Numbered from the stretch's first letter, positions 1-10,785 are shown. The stretch is 64,000 nucleotides of DNA from Liopterus haemorrhoidalis (GCA_963971575.1 OZ020616.1:23888713-23952712); one strand, 5' to 3'. Translations and numbers: made by a program. The notes: generated by a model not told the origin, from the letters alone.

Positions 1-202
1 TTAATGGGATCATAAATGTACTTAATACACACATTCTTAAAGGATTATAAAAAAGGTATTTCCCCATCTGTTAAGTCTTAAGAGTTTTGTGTTATGTACA
101 TAGTTTTACTATTCATATTTACTATACCACACATGATTTGTTCAATGTACGGTGATTCTAAACAGGTGGCATTGTTATGTTAGTGTGAGTTTGTTTTGTC
201 AT
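1..202. other. AT-rich sequence, no gene seen
   Basis: No open frame with recognisable motifs. It directly precedes the 88-bp repeat block. Confidence 0.5.
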
Positions 203-450
203 TAAACTAGATGATGGGTAGCTCGCTTCGCTCGGCTTCTTCTAACCAAACCCTTACTAACCTAACCTAACCTAAGATAGTGTTTTGACATTAAACTAGA
301 AGATGGGTAGCTCGCTTCGCTCGGCTTCTTCTAACAAAACCCTTACTAACCTAACCTAACCTAAAATAGTGCTTTGTCCTTAAACTAGAAGATGGGTAAC
401 TCGCTCCGCTCGGTTTTAGACTTTTACTAACTAAACCTAACCTAATTACC
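203..450. repeat. About 88-bp tandem repeat carrying CCTAA runs
   Basis: Roughly three head-to-tail units. Each has a segment reading AGCTCGCTTCGCTCGGCTTC followed by a short run of CCTAA motifs, and the third unit is more diverged. The same unit recurs at 24686-24919 inside a foldback element. CCTAA is the complement of the canonical insect telomere repeat TTAGG, but only two to four consecutive motifs occur per unit, so this is not telomeric DNA. Confidence 0.85.
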
Positions 451-785
451 TTGTTTTTAGGCGCATAGTACATTATTTTCCCCCATATTAGCCCAATTAA
501 AATGCGTATCATTATGTATGAATTTATAAAAATTATTTGCGTGCAATTGCCCATAACCTGTCTTATTAAACCTTAAAAACAAAACATTTAATTCTTTTAT
601 TATATAAGTTTTCTTATTATATTTCTTTATTTATATTCAAACACTATGTCACTTTATTTACCTTTTTTTAAACCATATAAAAAAAACTACGCAATTATTT
701 CTTAGTCTGTCTACTTTTATTGACCACTGCTCTTTTGACTTTCCGATCCCCTCGGCATTCCTCTCAAATATTTACAAAATCTTTT
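451..785. other. AT-rich intergenic sequence, nothing recognised
   Basis: No supportable gene. Short open frames here lack conserved motifs. Confidence 0.5.
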
Positions 786-917
786 TTTTCGATGAATTGA
801 TCATTCGATGAATTGATCATTCGATGAATTGATTTTCGATGAATTGATTTTCGATGAATTGATTTTCGATTAATTGATTTTCGATGAATTGATATTCGAT
901 GAATTGATTTTCGATGA
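786..917. repeat. 15-16 bp minisatellite
   Basis: About eight units of a 15-bp motif, TTCGATGAATTGATT. The first two are 16 bp and end in CA. It lies beyond the 3' untranslated region of the minus-strand CR1/Jockey-like LINE, so it could be the short-repeat tail of that LINE or an unrelated satellite. The minus-strand reading frame through it gives only a low-complexity HRKSI-type repeat and is not taken as a gene. Confidence 0.85.
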
Positions 918-1316
918 ACTCGTCGGTTACCAATTTGAAGTATGTTTACAGACAGAAAGAACATGTGTTAAAATCAAATCTTTAGAGTACATATTACGCA
1001 GTTCATTAAGAATACTGTTTATAAATCATTTAATTTCTTTGTAAATTGTATAACAATATTAAATTGACATATTTTACATAGAACTTAAAGTTAATAAAAA
1101 TTAACTGTGAAAGTAAATTATTTACCACAATAAACATGTAAGGTATATTAATAAATTATAAAATAATTAACAAACCATAAATAATGTAGGTACAATCATA
1201 TATACATATATCACACTATACAAATACAAATAAGCCTGTGTGATCATAGTAATAATAATAATGATAATAGTAATGTTTATATAATGCATCAGATAACCGG
1301 GTAGAAAATGGCAGAC
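918..1316 (-). mobile_element. 3' end of CR1/Jockey-like LINE, left of the Penelope insertion
   Basis: Read on the minus strand, the first bases after the target-site copy continue the LINE ORF2 frame for about 11 codons beyond the insertion point and then stop near 1280. AT-rich 3' untranslated sequence with an ATT-type microsatellite (about 1244-1262) follows. The distal limit of the LINE is uncertain. It may lie anywhere between about 920 and 1200, and the minisatellite further left may be its tail. Confidence 0.6.
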
Positions 1317-1328
1317 AATTCTTGATTT
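1317..1328. repeat. Left target-site duplication of Penelope-like element 1
   Basis: The 12-mer AATTCTTGATTT occurs here and again at 6815-6826, exactly bracketing the element. Both copies lie in the C-terminal coding part of the same LINE ORF, so joining the flanks at the 12-mer is consistent with a single uninterrupted LINE before insertion. Confidence 0.9.
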
Positions 1329-2371
1329 AGTAGGAAGTAATTTAACGTCCAAATTTTGAATATAGGTAGAAATAGAAAATAATTTCACTCAGCTTTTTGG
1401 ACAAGAAGCGTTTATTTTAACAAAACACAACGTTTCGCCAACAACATTGTTGGCTTCTTCAGGTGCTATAACAATAACATCATAATAGAAAACAATATTG
1501 TGCAAATAATAACAAAATTTACCTATGTTAGTTAAACGTAGTCATAACAGACTGTACATCAATCATCTCCAAGAATAGTGAAATTGCAGAATACATAGAT
1601 ATAATATATATTATGTGTACTTGAAGGTAACAACATAGGAAAAACAGGAGTGAATTTAAGTTAAATTTAGAAATATAGTGATCCGAAAATTAAAACTATT
1701 GTATGAGTTTAACAGTGCAACTGAGACAAATAAAACATATAAATGTCCAACATTAACTTATATAATAATAATGAAAACAAGTTTCATCGCTGCGTCAATA
1801 TGACAGGCCGCGACACTACCCCCCCTAACTACTTGGTACGCACAAATCGACAGAGTTGACAGTGTCCCACCCTGTACAACGTAACGCAACGATAAACACC
1901 GCAATCATGAAATTTACACTTCTATCAACTAAGTTGAAAGAACCAGAGTGATTAGTTGAGATCTGGAGCAATCATACAGTTCGACGTACCGATCTCCCAA
2001 AACAGTGGTACGTACAAAGTAATGGGATAAAGGTACCCCAAACGGTATATCAAGACCAAACCCCAAAAAAAAACACTAAGGAACCTTACATCCAATATTT
2101 AAGTACAATATGAAATTGCAAAAATAAAAATTATAAAACCAGTGCAAACACCGGGAAACCCTAACAGTAACAGTTAGAAATCCAGGAAAAATAGAGTATT
2201 GGATCTCAATACATTCCGACGTACTCAATCCCCAAAATCGATGGTACGTACAAGGATCTTGTGGAGAGAGTACCCCAAACTGTATATAAGACCCAAGCGT
2301 TCTACTCATCCGGAGAATCCAGACCGAACTGCCTAACACATGTTAAATGATATTGTTACGTTAAATTTACT
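1329..2371 (-). repeat. Inverted partial copy (3' UTR plus pLTR) of Penelope-like element 1
   Basis: This stretch is the reverse complement of 5806-6814, followed by about 35 bases matching 2945-2979 of the full copy. It therefore includes a complete pLTR, the upstream 3' untranslated region and the beginning of the leader. It lacks the coding region. The short open frame seen in it is the mirror of one at 5838-6101 and is not a gene. Confidence 0.92.
1433..1462 (-). ncRNA. Hammerhead-like core in the inverted pLTR
   Basis: Reverse-complement copy of the motif described at 2846-2875: CTGAAGA box, an 8-bp perfect stem and a GAAA box. The cleavage site and the remaining helices were not found by eye. 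Confidence 0.35.
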
Positions 2372-2372
2372 T

Positions 2373-2944
2373 AACTTAGTTGATAGAAGTGTAAATTTCA
2401 TGATTGCGGTGTTTATCGTTGCGTTACGTTGTACAGGGTGGGACACTGTCAACTCTGTCGATTTGTGCGTACCAAGTAGTTAGGGGGGGTAGTGTCGCGG
2501 CCTGTCATATTGACGCAGCGATGAAACTTGTTTTCATTATTATTATATAAGTTAATGTTGGACATTTATATGTTTTATTTGTCTCAGTTGCACTGTTAAA
2601 CTCATACAATAGTTTTAATTTTCGGATCACTATATTTCTAAATTTAACTTAAATTCACTCCTGTTTTTCCTATGTTGTTACCTTCAAGTACACATAATAT
2701 ATATTATATCTATGTATTCTGCAATTTCACTATTCTTGGAGATGATTGATGTACAGTCTGTTATGACTACGTTTAACTAACATAGGTAAATTTTGTCATT
2801 ATTTGCACAATATTGTTTTCTATTATGATGTTATTGTTATAGCACCTGAAGAAGCCAACAATGTTGTTGGCGAAACGTTGTGTTTTGTTAAAATAAACGC
2901 TTCTTGTCCAAAAAGCTGAGTGAAATTATTTTCTATTTCTACCT
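2373..2944 (+). repeat. Upstream direct pLTR of Penelope-like element 1
   Basis: 572 bp matching 6242-6813 base for base over nearly all of its length; one T/C difference is visible near 2798 versus 6666. It ends just before the leader of the ORF, so it probably holds the promoter and 5' untranslated region. Confidence 0.92.
2846..2875 (+). ncRNA. Hammerhead-ribozyme-like core in the upstream pLTR
   Basis: CTGAAGA (2846-2852) matches the CUGANGA box of hammerhead ribozymes. It is followed by a perfect 8-bp stem (2854-2861 with 2864-2871, loop TG) and then GAAA (2872-2875). Hammerhead motifs are known in the terminal repeats of Penelope-like elements. I could not identify a convincing helix III, helix I or UH cleavage site, so this may be a degenerate or purely structural remnant. 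Confidence 0.4.
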
Positions 2945-2988
2945 ATATTCAAAATTTGGACGTTAAATTACTTCCTACTATTATCAGC

Positions 2989-5415
2989 ATGGGGTTCTTC
3001 GAAGACATCAAAAAACAATATGGACATCAATCATCATCTTTTCTATTGGAATGGGACAAACTTACAAGAAAACTAGCAAGTATGAAAAACAGAAATATAT
3101 TTCTACTCAATTGCCGAAGAAACAAGATTACACCACCACACATACTACACAACATAAATTGTTTATACCTACTTGAAGACAGTCACAATCCGTTTAGAAA
3201 CGAGATTGAAACTATCACTAAGCAATTTCAATTTTCCACTTTAAGTTTGGAAATTAAAATTACCCATTGGAAAATTACTAAATTAACTGAAAGACTCAAT
3301 TTTGTTAAGGATAGACTTAAATCTGTCTTACCTACTAACATTTTGATCCAACTTAATAAGATTTTTCATAACAAGTTCGATAACAAATTTAAGACTATAA
3401 AACGCTCTCAAGTCAACAAATTCACTAAACTTTGCCAGAACAAACCATTGTTAATACCTACTACCCAGAAAAAATGGTTTACTAATCTATCTAATGTCAT
3501 TATTCCTGATTCCATTATTGATACTCTCAGTTTGGGTCCTAAATTTAGTGTTCTCCAAACTACTAAAGAATTACCTATTCTTAATATCATCAAAGATGGA
3601 GAATACATTATTAATAAAACAGCCATTGATAATAATAAAGATATTTTGAGAAACAAATTTGTCAACATAGTTACTAACTTTATAAACAAATCTAATATTA
3701 ATCAAAAACTATCTCACATGCAGAAAAACTATATACTTGCAAAAAATTTTGTTAAGTTGAATCAAGATTTAGTTATCACTAGGTCAGATAAGGGTAATAA
3801 AACTGCAGTGTTGGACAAGTCTGAATATATGGAAAAAATGGATACTCTTCTTTTGGATGAAGATACTTACAAACTTCTTAAATCTGACCCTACGATTAAA
3901 TATCAGAATAGAGCCAATAAGTTTTTTGATTACCTATCGTTCCATAATATCATTTCGGAAGAATTTAATAAGTCCAACAAGACACATAATGCTGTTTCTC
4001 CTAAAATTTATGGTTTACCTAAAATTCATAAACAGGGTAATCCACTTAGACCAGTGATTTCATCTATAAATAGCCCTTCTTGTAAGCTAGCCAAATTTAT
4101 TTTGGAAATATTGAATAAGATTACTTCAACACATACTCATAATATCAAAAACACTTTCACTTTCGTTGATTATATCAAAAGTATCAAAATACCTAAAGGT
4201 TACATACTTTTATCTCTAGATGTCAAAAGTTTATTTAGTAATATACCCAAGGAATTAGTAATCCATATATTGGACAACAATTGGAAATACATTAAATGTT
4301 TTACCGATATACCAAAAACGTTATTTCTATCTATTATTGCTTTTCTATTTGATTCAAGTTATCTTCAATTTGATGGAAAATTTTATGGCCAAATTTTTGG
4401 CACACCCATGGGTGGGTCAGCTTCCCCAGTTATGGCTGATGTTGTTATGAACTTTGTTATCACTGAAGCTTTAAAGAAATTTGATTTCGACATACCCTTC
4501 CTTCAAATTTATGTTGATGATATTATTACTAGTTTCCCTATTGATAAGGTGGACCTCATTTTGGAACAATTTAATAGTATCCATCCCAGGATTCAATTTA
4601 CGTTGGAAAAGGAAAGCAATGGTATCCTTCCATTTTTGGATGTTAATTTACATAGATTACCTGACGGATCGGTTATCACTTCTTGGTACCGTAAACCTTC
4701 CAACTCAGATAGGTTCATAAATTTTTTATCTAACACGGAATATAAATACAGAATCAGTCCTATTATTGCTTTAAAAAAAAGGTTAGATTTTATTTGTCAT
4801 CCTTCTTTTATCAAACAAGGTTACGATACTCTTACTAAAATAGGTCTGGAAAATAACGTACCAAGAAAGCTTATAAACTTAATTCTCTATAATAACTCTC
4901 GTATTCCTGAACCTGTTGATAGGGATAATATCTCTCATCTAAAATTTCCTTATGTTAAGGATTTGTCCAACATTATCCAAGTGTTGTTTAATAATGATAA
5001 CTCCAAAATTGTTACGTATAATTGTAAAACCATAAACAATCTGTATTCTAAGATTAAGGACATGCCGATCTATGAATACAGATCAAGCATTGTCTACAAA
5101 ATTCCTTGTTTAGATTGCAATCTTTCATATATTGGTCAGACTAAACAGTATCTTAAAGCCAGAATGTACAACCATTCTTACGATTGTAGGGAAAAAAATC
5201 GTAATAAAAGGGAATCTACTGCCCTAGCTAAACATCATTTTGATTTGAATCATAATTTTGATTTTAAAAATGTTAAAATCCTAGACACGGAACATAATTA
5301 TTTTAAACGTAGTGTCAGCGAAATGATTTTCATTAATAAATTCCCTACAGTTAACTATAAAACTGACACTCAGAATTTAACTGCTTGTTATAGTAATATC
5401 ATTAATCACATCTAG
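2989..5415 (+). CDS. Penelope-like reverse transcriptase with C-terminal GIY-YIG endonuclease
   Basis: Probably copies element RNA at a nick made by its own endonuclease. The open frame extends upstream to a GTG at 2920. I chose the ATG at 2989 because the protein then begins MGFF..I...YG, exactly as in the second Penelope family at 49.7-64 kb; this gives about 808 aa. Motifs in order, numbered from the GTG: basic N-terminal region; TRSDKGNKTAV near residue 290; GLPKIHK...PLRPVIS near 365-380; catalytic Asp in LLSLDVKSLFSNIP near 433; GTPMGGSASP near 495; YVDD at about 530-533; FTLEKE...PFLDVNLHR near 560-580; and a GIY-YIG module with VYKIPCLDCNLSYIGQT near 723-742. No stop or frameshift interrupts it, so it may be functional. 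Confidence 0.93.
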   Translation: MGFFEDIKKQYGHQSSSFLLEWDKLTRKLASMKNRNIFLLNCRRNKITPPHILHNINCLYLLEDSHNPFRNEIETITKQFQFSTLSLEIKITHWKITKLTERLNFVKDRLKSVLPTNILIQLNKIFHNKFDNKFKTIKRSQVNKFTKLCQNKPLLIPTTQKKWFTNLSNVIIPDSIIDTLSLGPKFSVLQTTKELPILNIIKDGEYIINKTAIDNNKDILRNKFVNIVTNFINKSNINQKLSHMQKNYILAKNFVKLNQDLVITRSDKGNKTAVLDKSEYMEKMDTLLLDEDTYKLLKSDPTIKYQNRANKFFDYLSFHNIISEEFNKSNKTHNAVSPKIYGLPKIHKQGNPLRPVISSINSPSCKLAKFILEILNKITSTHTHNIKNTFTFVDYIKSIKIPKGYILLSLDVKSLFSNIPKELVIHILDNNWKYIKCFTDIPKTLFLSIIAFLFDSSYLQFDGKFYGQIFGTPMGGSASPVMADVVMNFVITEALKKFDFDIPFLQIYVDDIITSFPIDKVDLILEQFNSIHPRIQFTLEKESNGILPFLDVNLHRLPDGSVITSWYRKPSNSDRFINFLSNTEYKYRISPIIALKKRLDFICHPSFIKQGYDTLTKIGLENNVPRKLINLILYNNSRIPEPVDRDNISHLKFPYVKDLSNIIQVLFNNDNSKIVTYNCKTINNLYSKIKDMPIYEYRSSIVYKIPCLDCNLSYIGQTKQYLKARMYNHSYDCREKNRNKRESTALAKHHFDLNHNFDFKNVKILDTEHNYFKRSVSEMIFINKFPTVNYKTDTQNLTACYSNIINHI

Positions 5416-6241
5416 TAGTTTTTGTCCAATTTTATGAGAATTTGTAGTTTGAATTTCCCGCATTTGTGCAGATTGCATTGTGGTCTATCTGACTTTTTCG
5501 CCATTTGTGGATTTGGAAGTGTCTGAGTCACATTGGTCTCATTTATATCTGTTTACATCTGTGATATTTTTGAGTTTATTTGCACAATTCTTTAATTGTT
5601 TTGTTTCCACATGGGGTACACATTTGGTGAGTAATTTATTTGTTGATTACTCGATAGTTATTTTGTTCACATGTACCATTTCGAGGTTATACTTATTCTT
5701 ATCTGGTTTTTTCAGAATTTTGAAGAGTTTGGCGAGTTAACTTGAACAATATCCTTTTCACCTTGTGGTTCTTTCCTTCCATCTCCACAAAATCAAAAAT
5801 TTTATAGTAAATTTAACGTAACAATATCATTTAACATGTGTTAGGCAGTTCGGTCTGGATTCTCCGGATGAGTAGAACGCTTGGGTCTTATATACAGTTT
5901 GGGGTACTCTCTCCACAAGATCCTTGTACGTACCATCGATTTTGGGGATTGAGTACGTCGGAATGTATTGAGATCCAATACTCTATTTTTCCTGGATTTC
6001 TAACTGTTACTGTTAGGGTTTCCCGGTGTTTGCACTGGTTTTATAATTTTTATTTTTGCAATTTCATATTGTACTTAAATATTGGATGTAAGGTTCCTTA
6101 GTGTTTTTTTTTGGGGTTTGGTCTTGATATACCGTTTGGGGTACCTTTATCCCATTACTTTGTACGTACCACTGTTTTGGGAGATCGGTACGTCGAACTG
6201 TATGATTGCTCCAGATCTCAACTAATCACTCTGGTTCTTTC
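5416..6241 (+). other. 3' untranslated region of Penelope-like element 1
   Basis: Non-coding stretch between the ORF stop and the downstream pLTR. The part from 5806 is also present in inverted form at 1329-2371. Small open frames here have no recognisable motif. Confidence 0.8.
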
Positions 6242-6813
6242 AACTTAGTTGATAGAAGTGTAAATTTCATGATTGCGGTGTTTATCGTTGCGTTACGTTG
6301 TACAGGGTGGGACACTGTCAACTCTGTCGATTTGTGCGTACCAAGTAGTTAGGGGGGGTAGTGTCGCGGCCTGTCATATTGACGCAGCGATGAAACTTGT
6401 TTTCATTATTATTATATAAGTTAATGTTGGACATTTATATGTTTTATTTGTCTCAGTTGCACTGTTAAACTCATACAATAGTTTTAATTTTCGGATCACT
6501 ATATTTCTAAATTTAACTTAAATTCACTCCTGTTTTTCCTATGTTGTTACCTTCAAGTACACATAATATATATTATATCTATGTATTCTGCAATTTCACT
6601 ATTCTTGGAGATGATTGATGTACAGTCTGTTATGACTACGTTTAACTAACATAGGTAAATTTTGTTATTATTTGCACAATATTGTTTTCTATTATGATGT
6701 TATTGTTATAGCACCTGAAGAAGCCAACAATGTTGTTGGCGAAACGTTGTGTTTTGTTAAAATAAACGCTTCTTGTCCAAAAAGCTGAGTGAAATTATTT
6801 TCTATTTCTACCT
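6242..6813 (+). repeat. Downstream direct pLTR of Penelope-like element 1
   Basis: Matches 2373-2944 almost perfectly and ends at the right-hand target duplication. It carries the same hammerhead-like core at 6715-6744. Confidence 0.92.
6715..6744 (+). ncRNA. Hammerhead-like core in the downstream pLTR
   Basis: CTGAAGA box, 8-bp stem and GAAA box, identical to 2846-2875, with the same reservation about the missing cleavage site. Confidence 0.35.
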
Positions 6814-8648
6814 AAATTCTTGATTTGTAAGAGAACGTACAAATAATTTGGCAATGGTGTTATAATTAGAGGTAGTCACGGTTCTTTCGAGACCTTCTGT
6901 AAATTCCAGAAATTTATTAAATATTTTAGGAGAATGATAAGAAAAACATAGTTGTCCAATTCTTTTATGGGTTCTTGCAGGTATGAGTCTATCTCTATTG
7001 CGAGTGCTGTGGGTGTGATTTTCAGTATTTGGCAGTGAATTGTTTTTTAAATACTTTACTATATGGAGAATATAAAGTTTACGAACAGTTAATAATTTAG
7101 TTTCTGAAAATAAAGTTTCTGTAGGATATAACAATGGTTTCTTGAGTATTACTTTGATAATTAATTTTTGAGTTACTTCTACAGCCTCTAGATATTTTTC
7201 ATACGTACCACCCCAAGCAATTATGCCATAATTTATAAGTGACTCAACAAGCCCATAGTAGAAGACCATAAGCTGCTTAAATTTAAGAATATATCTTAAT
7301 TTTTTAAAGATATATAATGTTTTGCGCATTTTTTTTGTTAAATTAATTAGATGTTCATCCCATTTTAGATGTTGGTCGAAAATAACTCCAAGATATTTTA
7401 CTTTTTCGGCCGAAATAATTGAATTACAAATACATTTTGAATGATCGCAGTAAGGTTCATGGAGTTTAATGGAAGTAAAATTAGGACGACTTCTTTTTTG
7501 TATGCTAAAAGGTACAAACATGGTTTTGTTTATATTAAGGGTTAAGATATTTTGATCCAGCCAGTTATTTATTACTGTCATATCAGTTTCTACGAGTTTT
7601 TTAACTTCTTCCCATGTTGTAGCCTCTATAAAAAGAACAGTATCGTCCGCGTAGGATATTAATTTTCCATTCAATTTTAAATTAAGGAGGTCATTTATAA
7701 ACAACAGAAAGAAAGTTACCCCCACTATTGTCCCTGTGGGACGCCACACTGAACTACTTTTCTAGAGCTTTTTTTGTTGTTTAAATCCACCATCTGAGAA
7801 CGGTGAGAGAGGTAGCTTTCAAAAAATTTAAGAGTATGGCCCCTGAAACCTAAAATTTCTAATTTTTTTAAAAGTATTGAATGGTTCACTGTATCAAAGG
7901 CCTTTTGTAGATCTAGAAAAATTGCCATACAAGGCCTCGACTTGTCCAAAGAACTATAAATGGTTTTAGATAAGAGGGCTATAGCGTCATTTGCGCTTTT
8001 TCCTTTCATAAAGCCGAGTTGATTTAAGTTGATAATATTGTTACTATTTGTGAATGAGCATATTCTTTTATTGATTAATTTTTCAAAAACTTTTGCAATA
8101 TTAGAAATAAGCGAAATAGGCCTGTAATTATTTACATTGTTTGGGCATCCACTCTTAAAAACTGGTTTAACTGTTGCTATTTTAAGAGCTTTGGGAAAGT
8201 AGCTTCTTTCCAAACAAGTGTTAAAAATTTCACAGAGAGGATTTACAATAAGACTACTTATTTCTTTCAGCGTTTCCGCTGAAATTTGATCAGGACCTGA
8301 GGATTTTTTATTTTTTAGGGTCATTATTGTTTCTTCTACTTCTTCCATGGTAATTGGAATAAGAAAACATGTGGGTTCAATTTTTTTGATATTTCTAAGC
8401 ATTAGTTTCTGTTTATCTTTATTTATTATTATTTTGTTAGCTAATTCGTTTCCAATTTTTATAAAAAAGTCATTAAAAATATCAGGTGACTCAATGTTTG
8501 TAGACACCGGACGCCTCTTTTTTGGTTTACTGAGAGATTCTCGAGCTATGTTCCATAGCTGTTGAGAATTATTTTTTATGTTATTAATCTTATCTTTATA
8601 ATAATTTATTTTTAGTTTTTTTATTAAGAACGGTATTTTTTGTTTAAA
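6808..8648 (-). pseudogene. CR1/Jockey-like LINE ORF2, reverse transcriptase part (broken)
   Basis: Reverse transcriptase of a non-LTR element. The fragment from 8648 down carries YRPISLIS near 8110, FLDLQKAFDTVNHS with the first catalytic Asp near 7905, and CGVPQG near 7735-7750. YADD is at 7642-7653, followed by the thumb and the region with LKWDEHL. Breaks: an in-frame TAA at 8646-8648 separates it from the endonuclease part, which is in the same frame; a one-base loss directly after VPQG (about 7735) shifts the frame; the Penelope insertion interrupts the last codons at 6815. I infer a CR1/L2/Jockey group member because FLDLQKAFDTVNH and an apurinic-type endonuclease occur together. Confidence 0.88.
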
Positions 8649-9843
8649 TTAATTATATTTGTTTTTTAGTATTTCGTTATTGTTTAATAATGTTTGTTTA
8701 TAAAGTTTTTCTCTAATATTTATGGATGTTATAATACCTTTAGTTGCCCATGGTTTTCGTTTAAAATTTTTATTATTAATTTTTTTATAGTAAGAAGCTT
8801 TATTGGTTTCATGTTTTAAAGTTTTTATAAAATTTTGCAACCACATGTCTACATCATTATTATAAATACTTGCCCAATTTTGAGATTTCAGAGTCGTACG
8901 TAATTTAGTATAGTTTATTTTTCTTATTTGTGGGCGACTTGGGACCTCAGTATCTATATTTTTTGACTCTCTACTATTGATATTTATTTGCATGAAAATG
9001 GGTAAATGGTCTGTTATCTTTGCTAATGATACAATATTTTGAAAATGGTGCTCACTTAGTTCAGTTTTGAAAAAGATATGATCTATACAGGTTTTCGTTG
9101 TGCCAACAATGTGTGTGGGTTTGTTAATATGCGCGGTGAACCCATTATAATTGAGTACATTTAGATAATTTTGTACTTGTATATCTTTTAAATTAAGTAA
9201 ATCAATATTCATGTCTCCGACAATAATTTCATTTTCTAGATTACAGTGATTTTTAATATATTTATTTAGCAACTCAGTGAATATGTTGTTATCATATTTG
9301 GGAGATTTATATACACTAGTGATTGCAAATTTTTTACCTGCCAAATTAATTGTAGTTCTCATCAATTTAAAATTATCATATTGTAATATTTCAGTATTAG
9401 AATTAAGTTTATTTTTTATATAAATGATGGTTCCATCATTTTGATTGAGGTTACTATCGTTTTTAAAATTTGTGTATTCATCTAAAATTTGTGTATTCAT
9501 CTAAGTTGAAATTGTCTAGATCAGCATCCCATGTTTCTGTTAAGATAATTATATCAAATTCACTAGTGAAAAAATTGATGTAAACCTCAAGTTCGTCGAA
9601 ATTTTTATTCAGACTTCGTATATTAAAATGAATTAAATTTAAACTATTTTTAGCATTAATGAATTTATGAATTAGGTTGTAACAAGTTTTAGTATTATTT
9701 GTTACAATTGTGTCAAATTTAAATTCTTCTCTTTCTAGAGATTCAAAATATTTTTCTAATAACATATTGGAAAATGAAATATTAACAAAGAAGTTTGGTT
9801 TAAAGAAAAATCGACTCACCTGAGAGTTATACCAATTTTTCAA
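8649..9843 (-). pseudogene. CR1/Jockey-like LINE ORF2, apurinic-type endonuclease part (frameshifted)
   Basis: Endonuclease/exonuclease/phosphatase domain at the N-terminus of ORF2, which nicks target DNA in LINEs. Visible motifs: LIHFNIRSLNKNFDE and IIILTETW near the start, then IVGDMNIDLL, CIDHIFF and ITDHLPI. The frame is broken by a perfect 19-bp tandem duplication (9465-9483 and 9484-9502), which cannot be read through in frame. ORF2 begins with an ATG at 9843 and overlaps the end of ORF1 by 17 bases, a usual arrangement for bicistronic LINEs. Confidence 0.85.
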
Positions 9844-10785
9844 TATCAGATTCGTTTTTTATTATTATGATCGGGCTTTCAGTGGATTTTTTAACAAAGA
9901 TTTTACCATATCTACACCAAGTAAACTGATAATTAAGCTCCCTTGCTTTAGATTTTGTTTTCATTAATAACAGTTTGATTTGAGGGTGGAGGTGCTCATT
10001 TAAAAAATTTTTTGATCCAATTCCCGTACCATTAATATTATTATTGGTAACAACTAAAGAGCGTTTTTTAAGTAGGCCGTCCCGTATATCTCTAGCTTTA
10101 AATTGGACAACAATAGAACGAGGTGTTGTGCCTTTTGCATTATTGAGCCGGTGAGTTACATCGACATCTTCTTTTCGCATATCGAGCTGAAGTTCTGCGG
10201 CTATCTTCGTAACTATTTCTGCACAGTTTTCCTCAGGAATTTCTTTAACTCCAAAAATTTCCACATTTTTATTTCTTGAGTACTGCTGCATGTTTAATAA
10301 TCTTTCCGATAGATCACCTATGACTTGGTCTTTTTTCATATTAATTTCTTCTAAAGTTTCAATTTTCTTAACATTGTTTTTAATCAGTTCTTCTTGTTGG
10401 TCAATTTTTTGTTTTAAATTGTCATATTCAGCGCTGAAGTAGGCCATTGATTTGGTCAGTTCTCTCACTTCTTCATTTAGATTTTGATTGGTTTTAGTGA
10501 GTTCTCTAATTTCAGCACGTAGATCATTTCTCAAACTGCTTAACAATGCTACAAGTTCAGCATGATCAAGATTCGCATCTCGAATAATCGTACTCTGTGA
10601 TATTTTCCTAGTAGACATCGCACAAAATGGACACTTCCAAGTAGGCTTGGTTTTGTTTTGTTTTTTATAAGACGCTTCTGATACGCTATCACAATGAAAA
10701 TGATATACTTTTTTACAAAATGCGCAATTAGCGAATTCCACATCAGTTATTTTTGTGTCACATTTTTCGCAAGACATTCCTGGAA
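9827..10785 (-). CDS. LINE ORF1 protein: PHD finger, coiled coil, L1-ORF1-like RNA-binding region
   Basis: Nucleic-acid-binding chaperone of the CR1/Jockey-like LINE. The frame is open without interruption from 11005 to 9827 (392 aa), but the LINE-type part seems to start near 10785. In order: a Cys4-His-Cys3 PHD-type finger (CEKC, CAFC, HFHC, CPFC); a Glu/Lys/Asn-rich coiled coil with repeated ELTK...NEEVRELTK; then a region with NVEIFGVKE, VTHRLNN and RSIVVQFKAR resembling the L1 ORF1 (transposase 22-like) fold. The stop lies 17 bases inside ORF2. Its upstream frame is fused to a gypsy integrase tail (see 10845-11005). Confidence 0.82.

Larger units (their letters stand above)
1329..6814 (+). 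mobile_element. Penelope-like element 1 (full length plus inverted partial copy)
   Basis: The element comprises an inverted partial copy (1329-2371), a direct pLTR (2373-2944), one long ORF for reverse transcriptase plus GIY-YIG endonuclease (ATG at 2989 to 5415), a 3' untranslated region and a second direct pLTR (6242-6813). A 12-bp target duplication bounds it. An inverted, truncated copy ahead of a full copy is a known arrangement for Penelope-like elements. It sits inside a minus-strand CR1/Jockey-like LINE near the end of ORF2, so it is the younger of the two insertions. The three pLTR copies look nearly identical by eye, which suggests a recent insertion. Confidence 0.93.

Noticed and set aside
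203..450. True telomeric sequence
   Set aside because: CCTAA motifs occur only two to four in a row within a longer 88-bp unit, and the same block is internal at 24.7 kb.
764..964. Minus-strand 66-aa open frame with repeated HRKSI
   Set aside because: It is simply the translation of the 15-bp minisatellite.
5838..6101. 87-aa open frame, present again in inverted form at 2076-2339
   Set aside because: It lies in the non-coding 3' region of the Penelope-like element. Both copies are the same DNA and no protein motif is seen.
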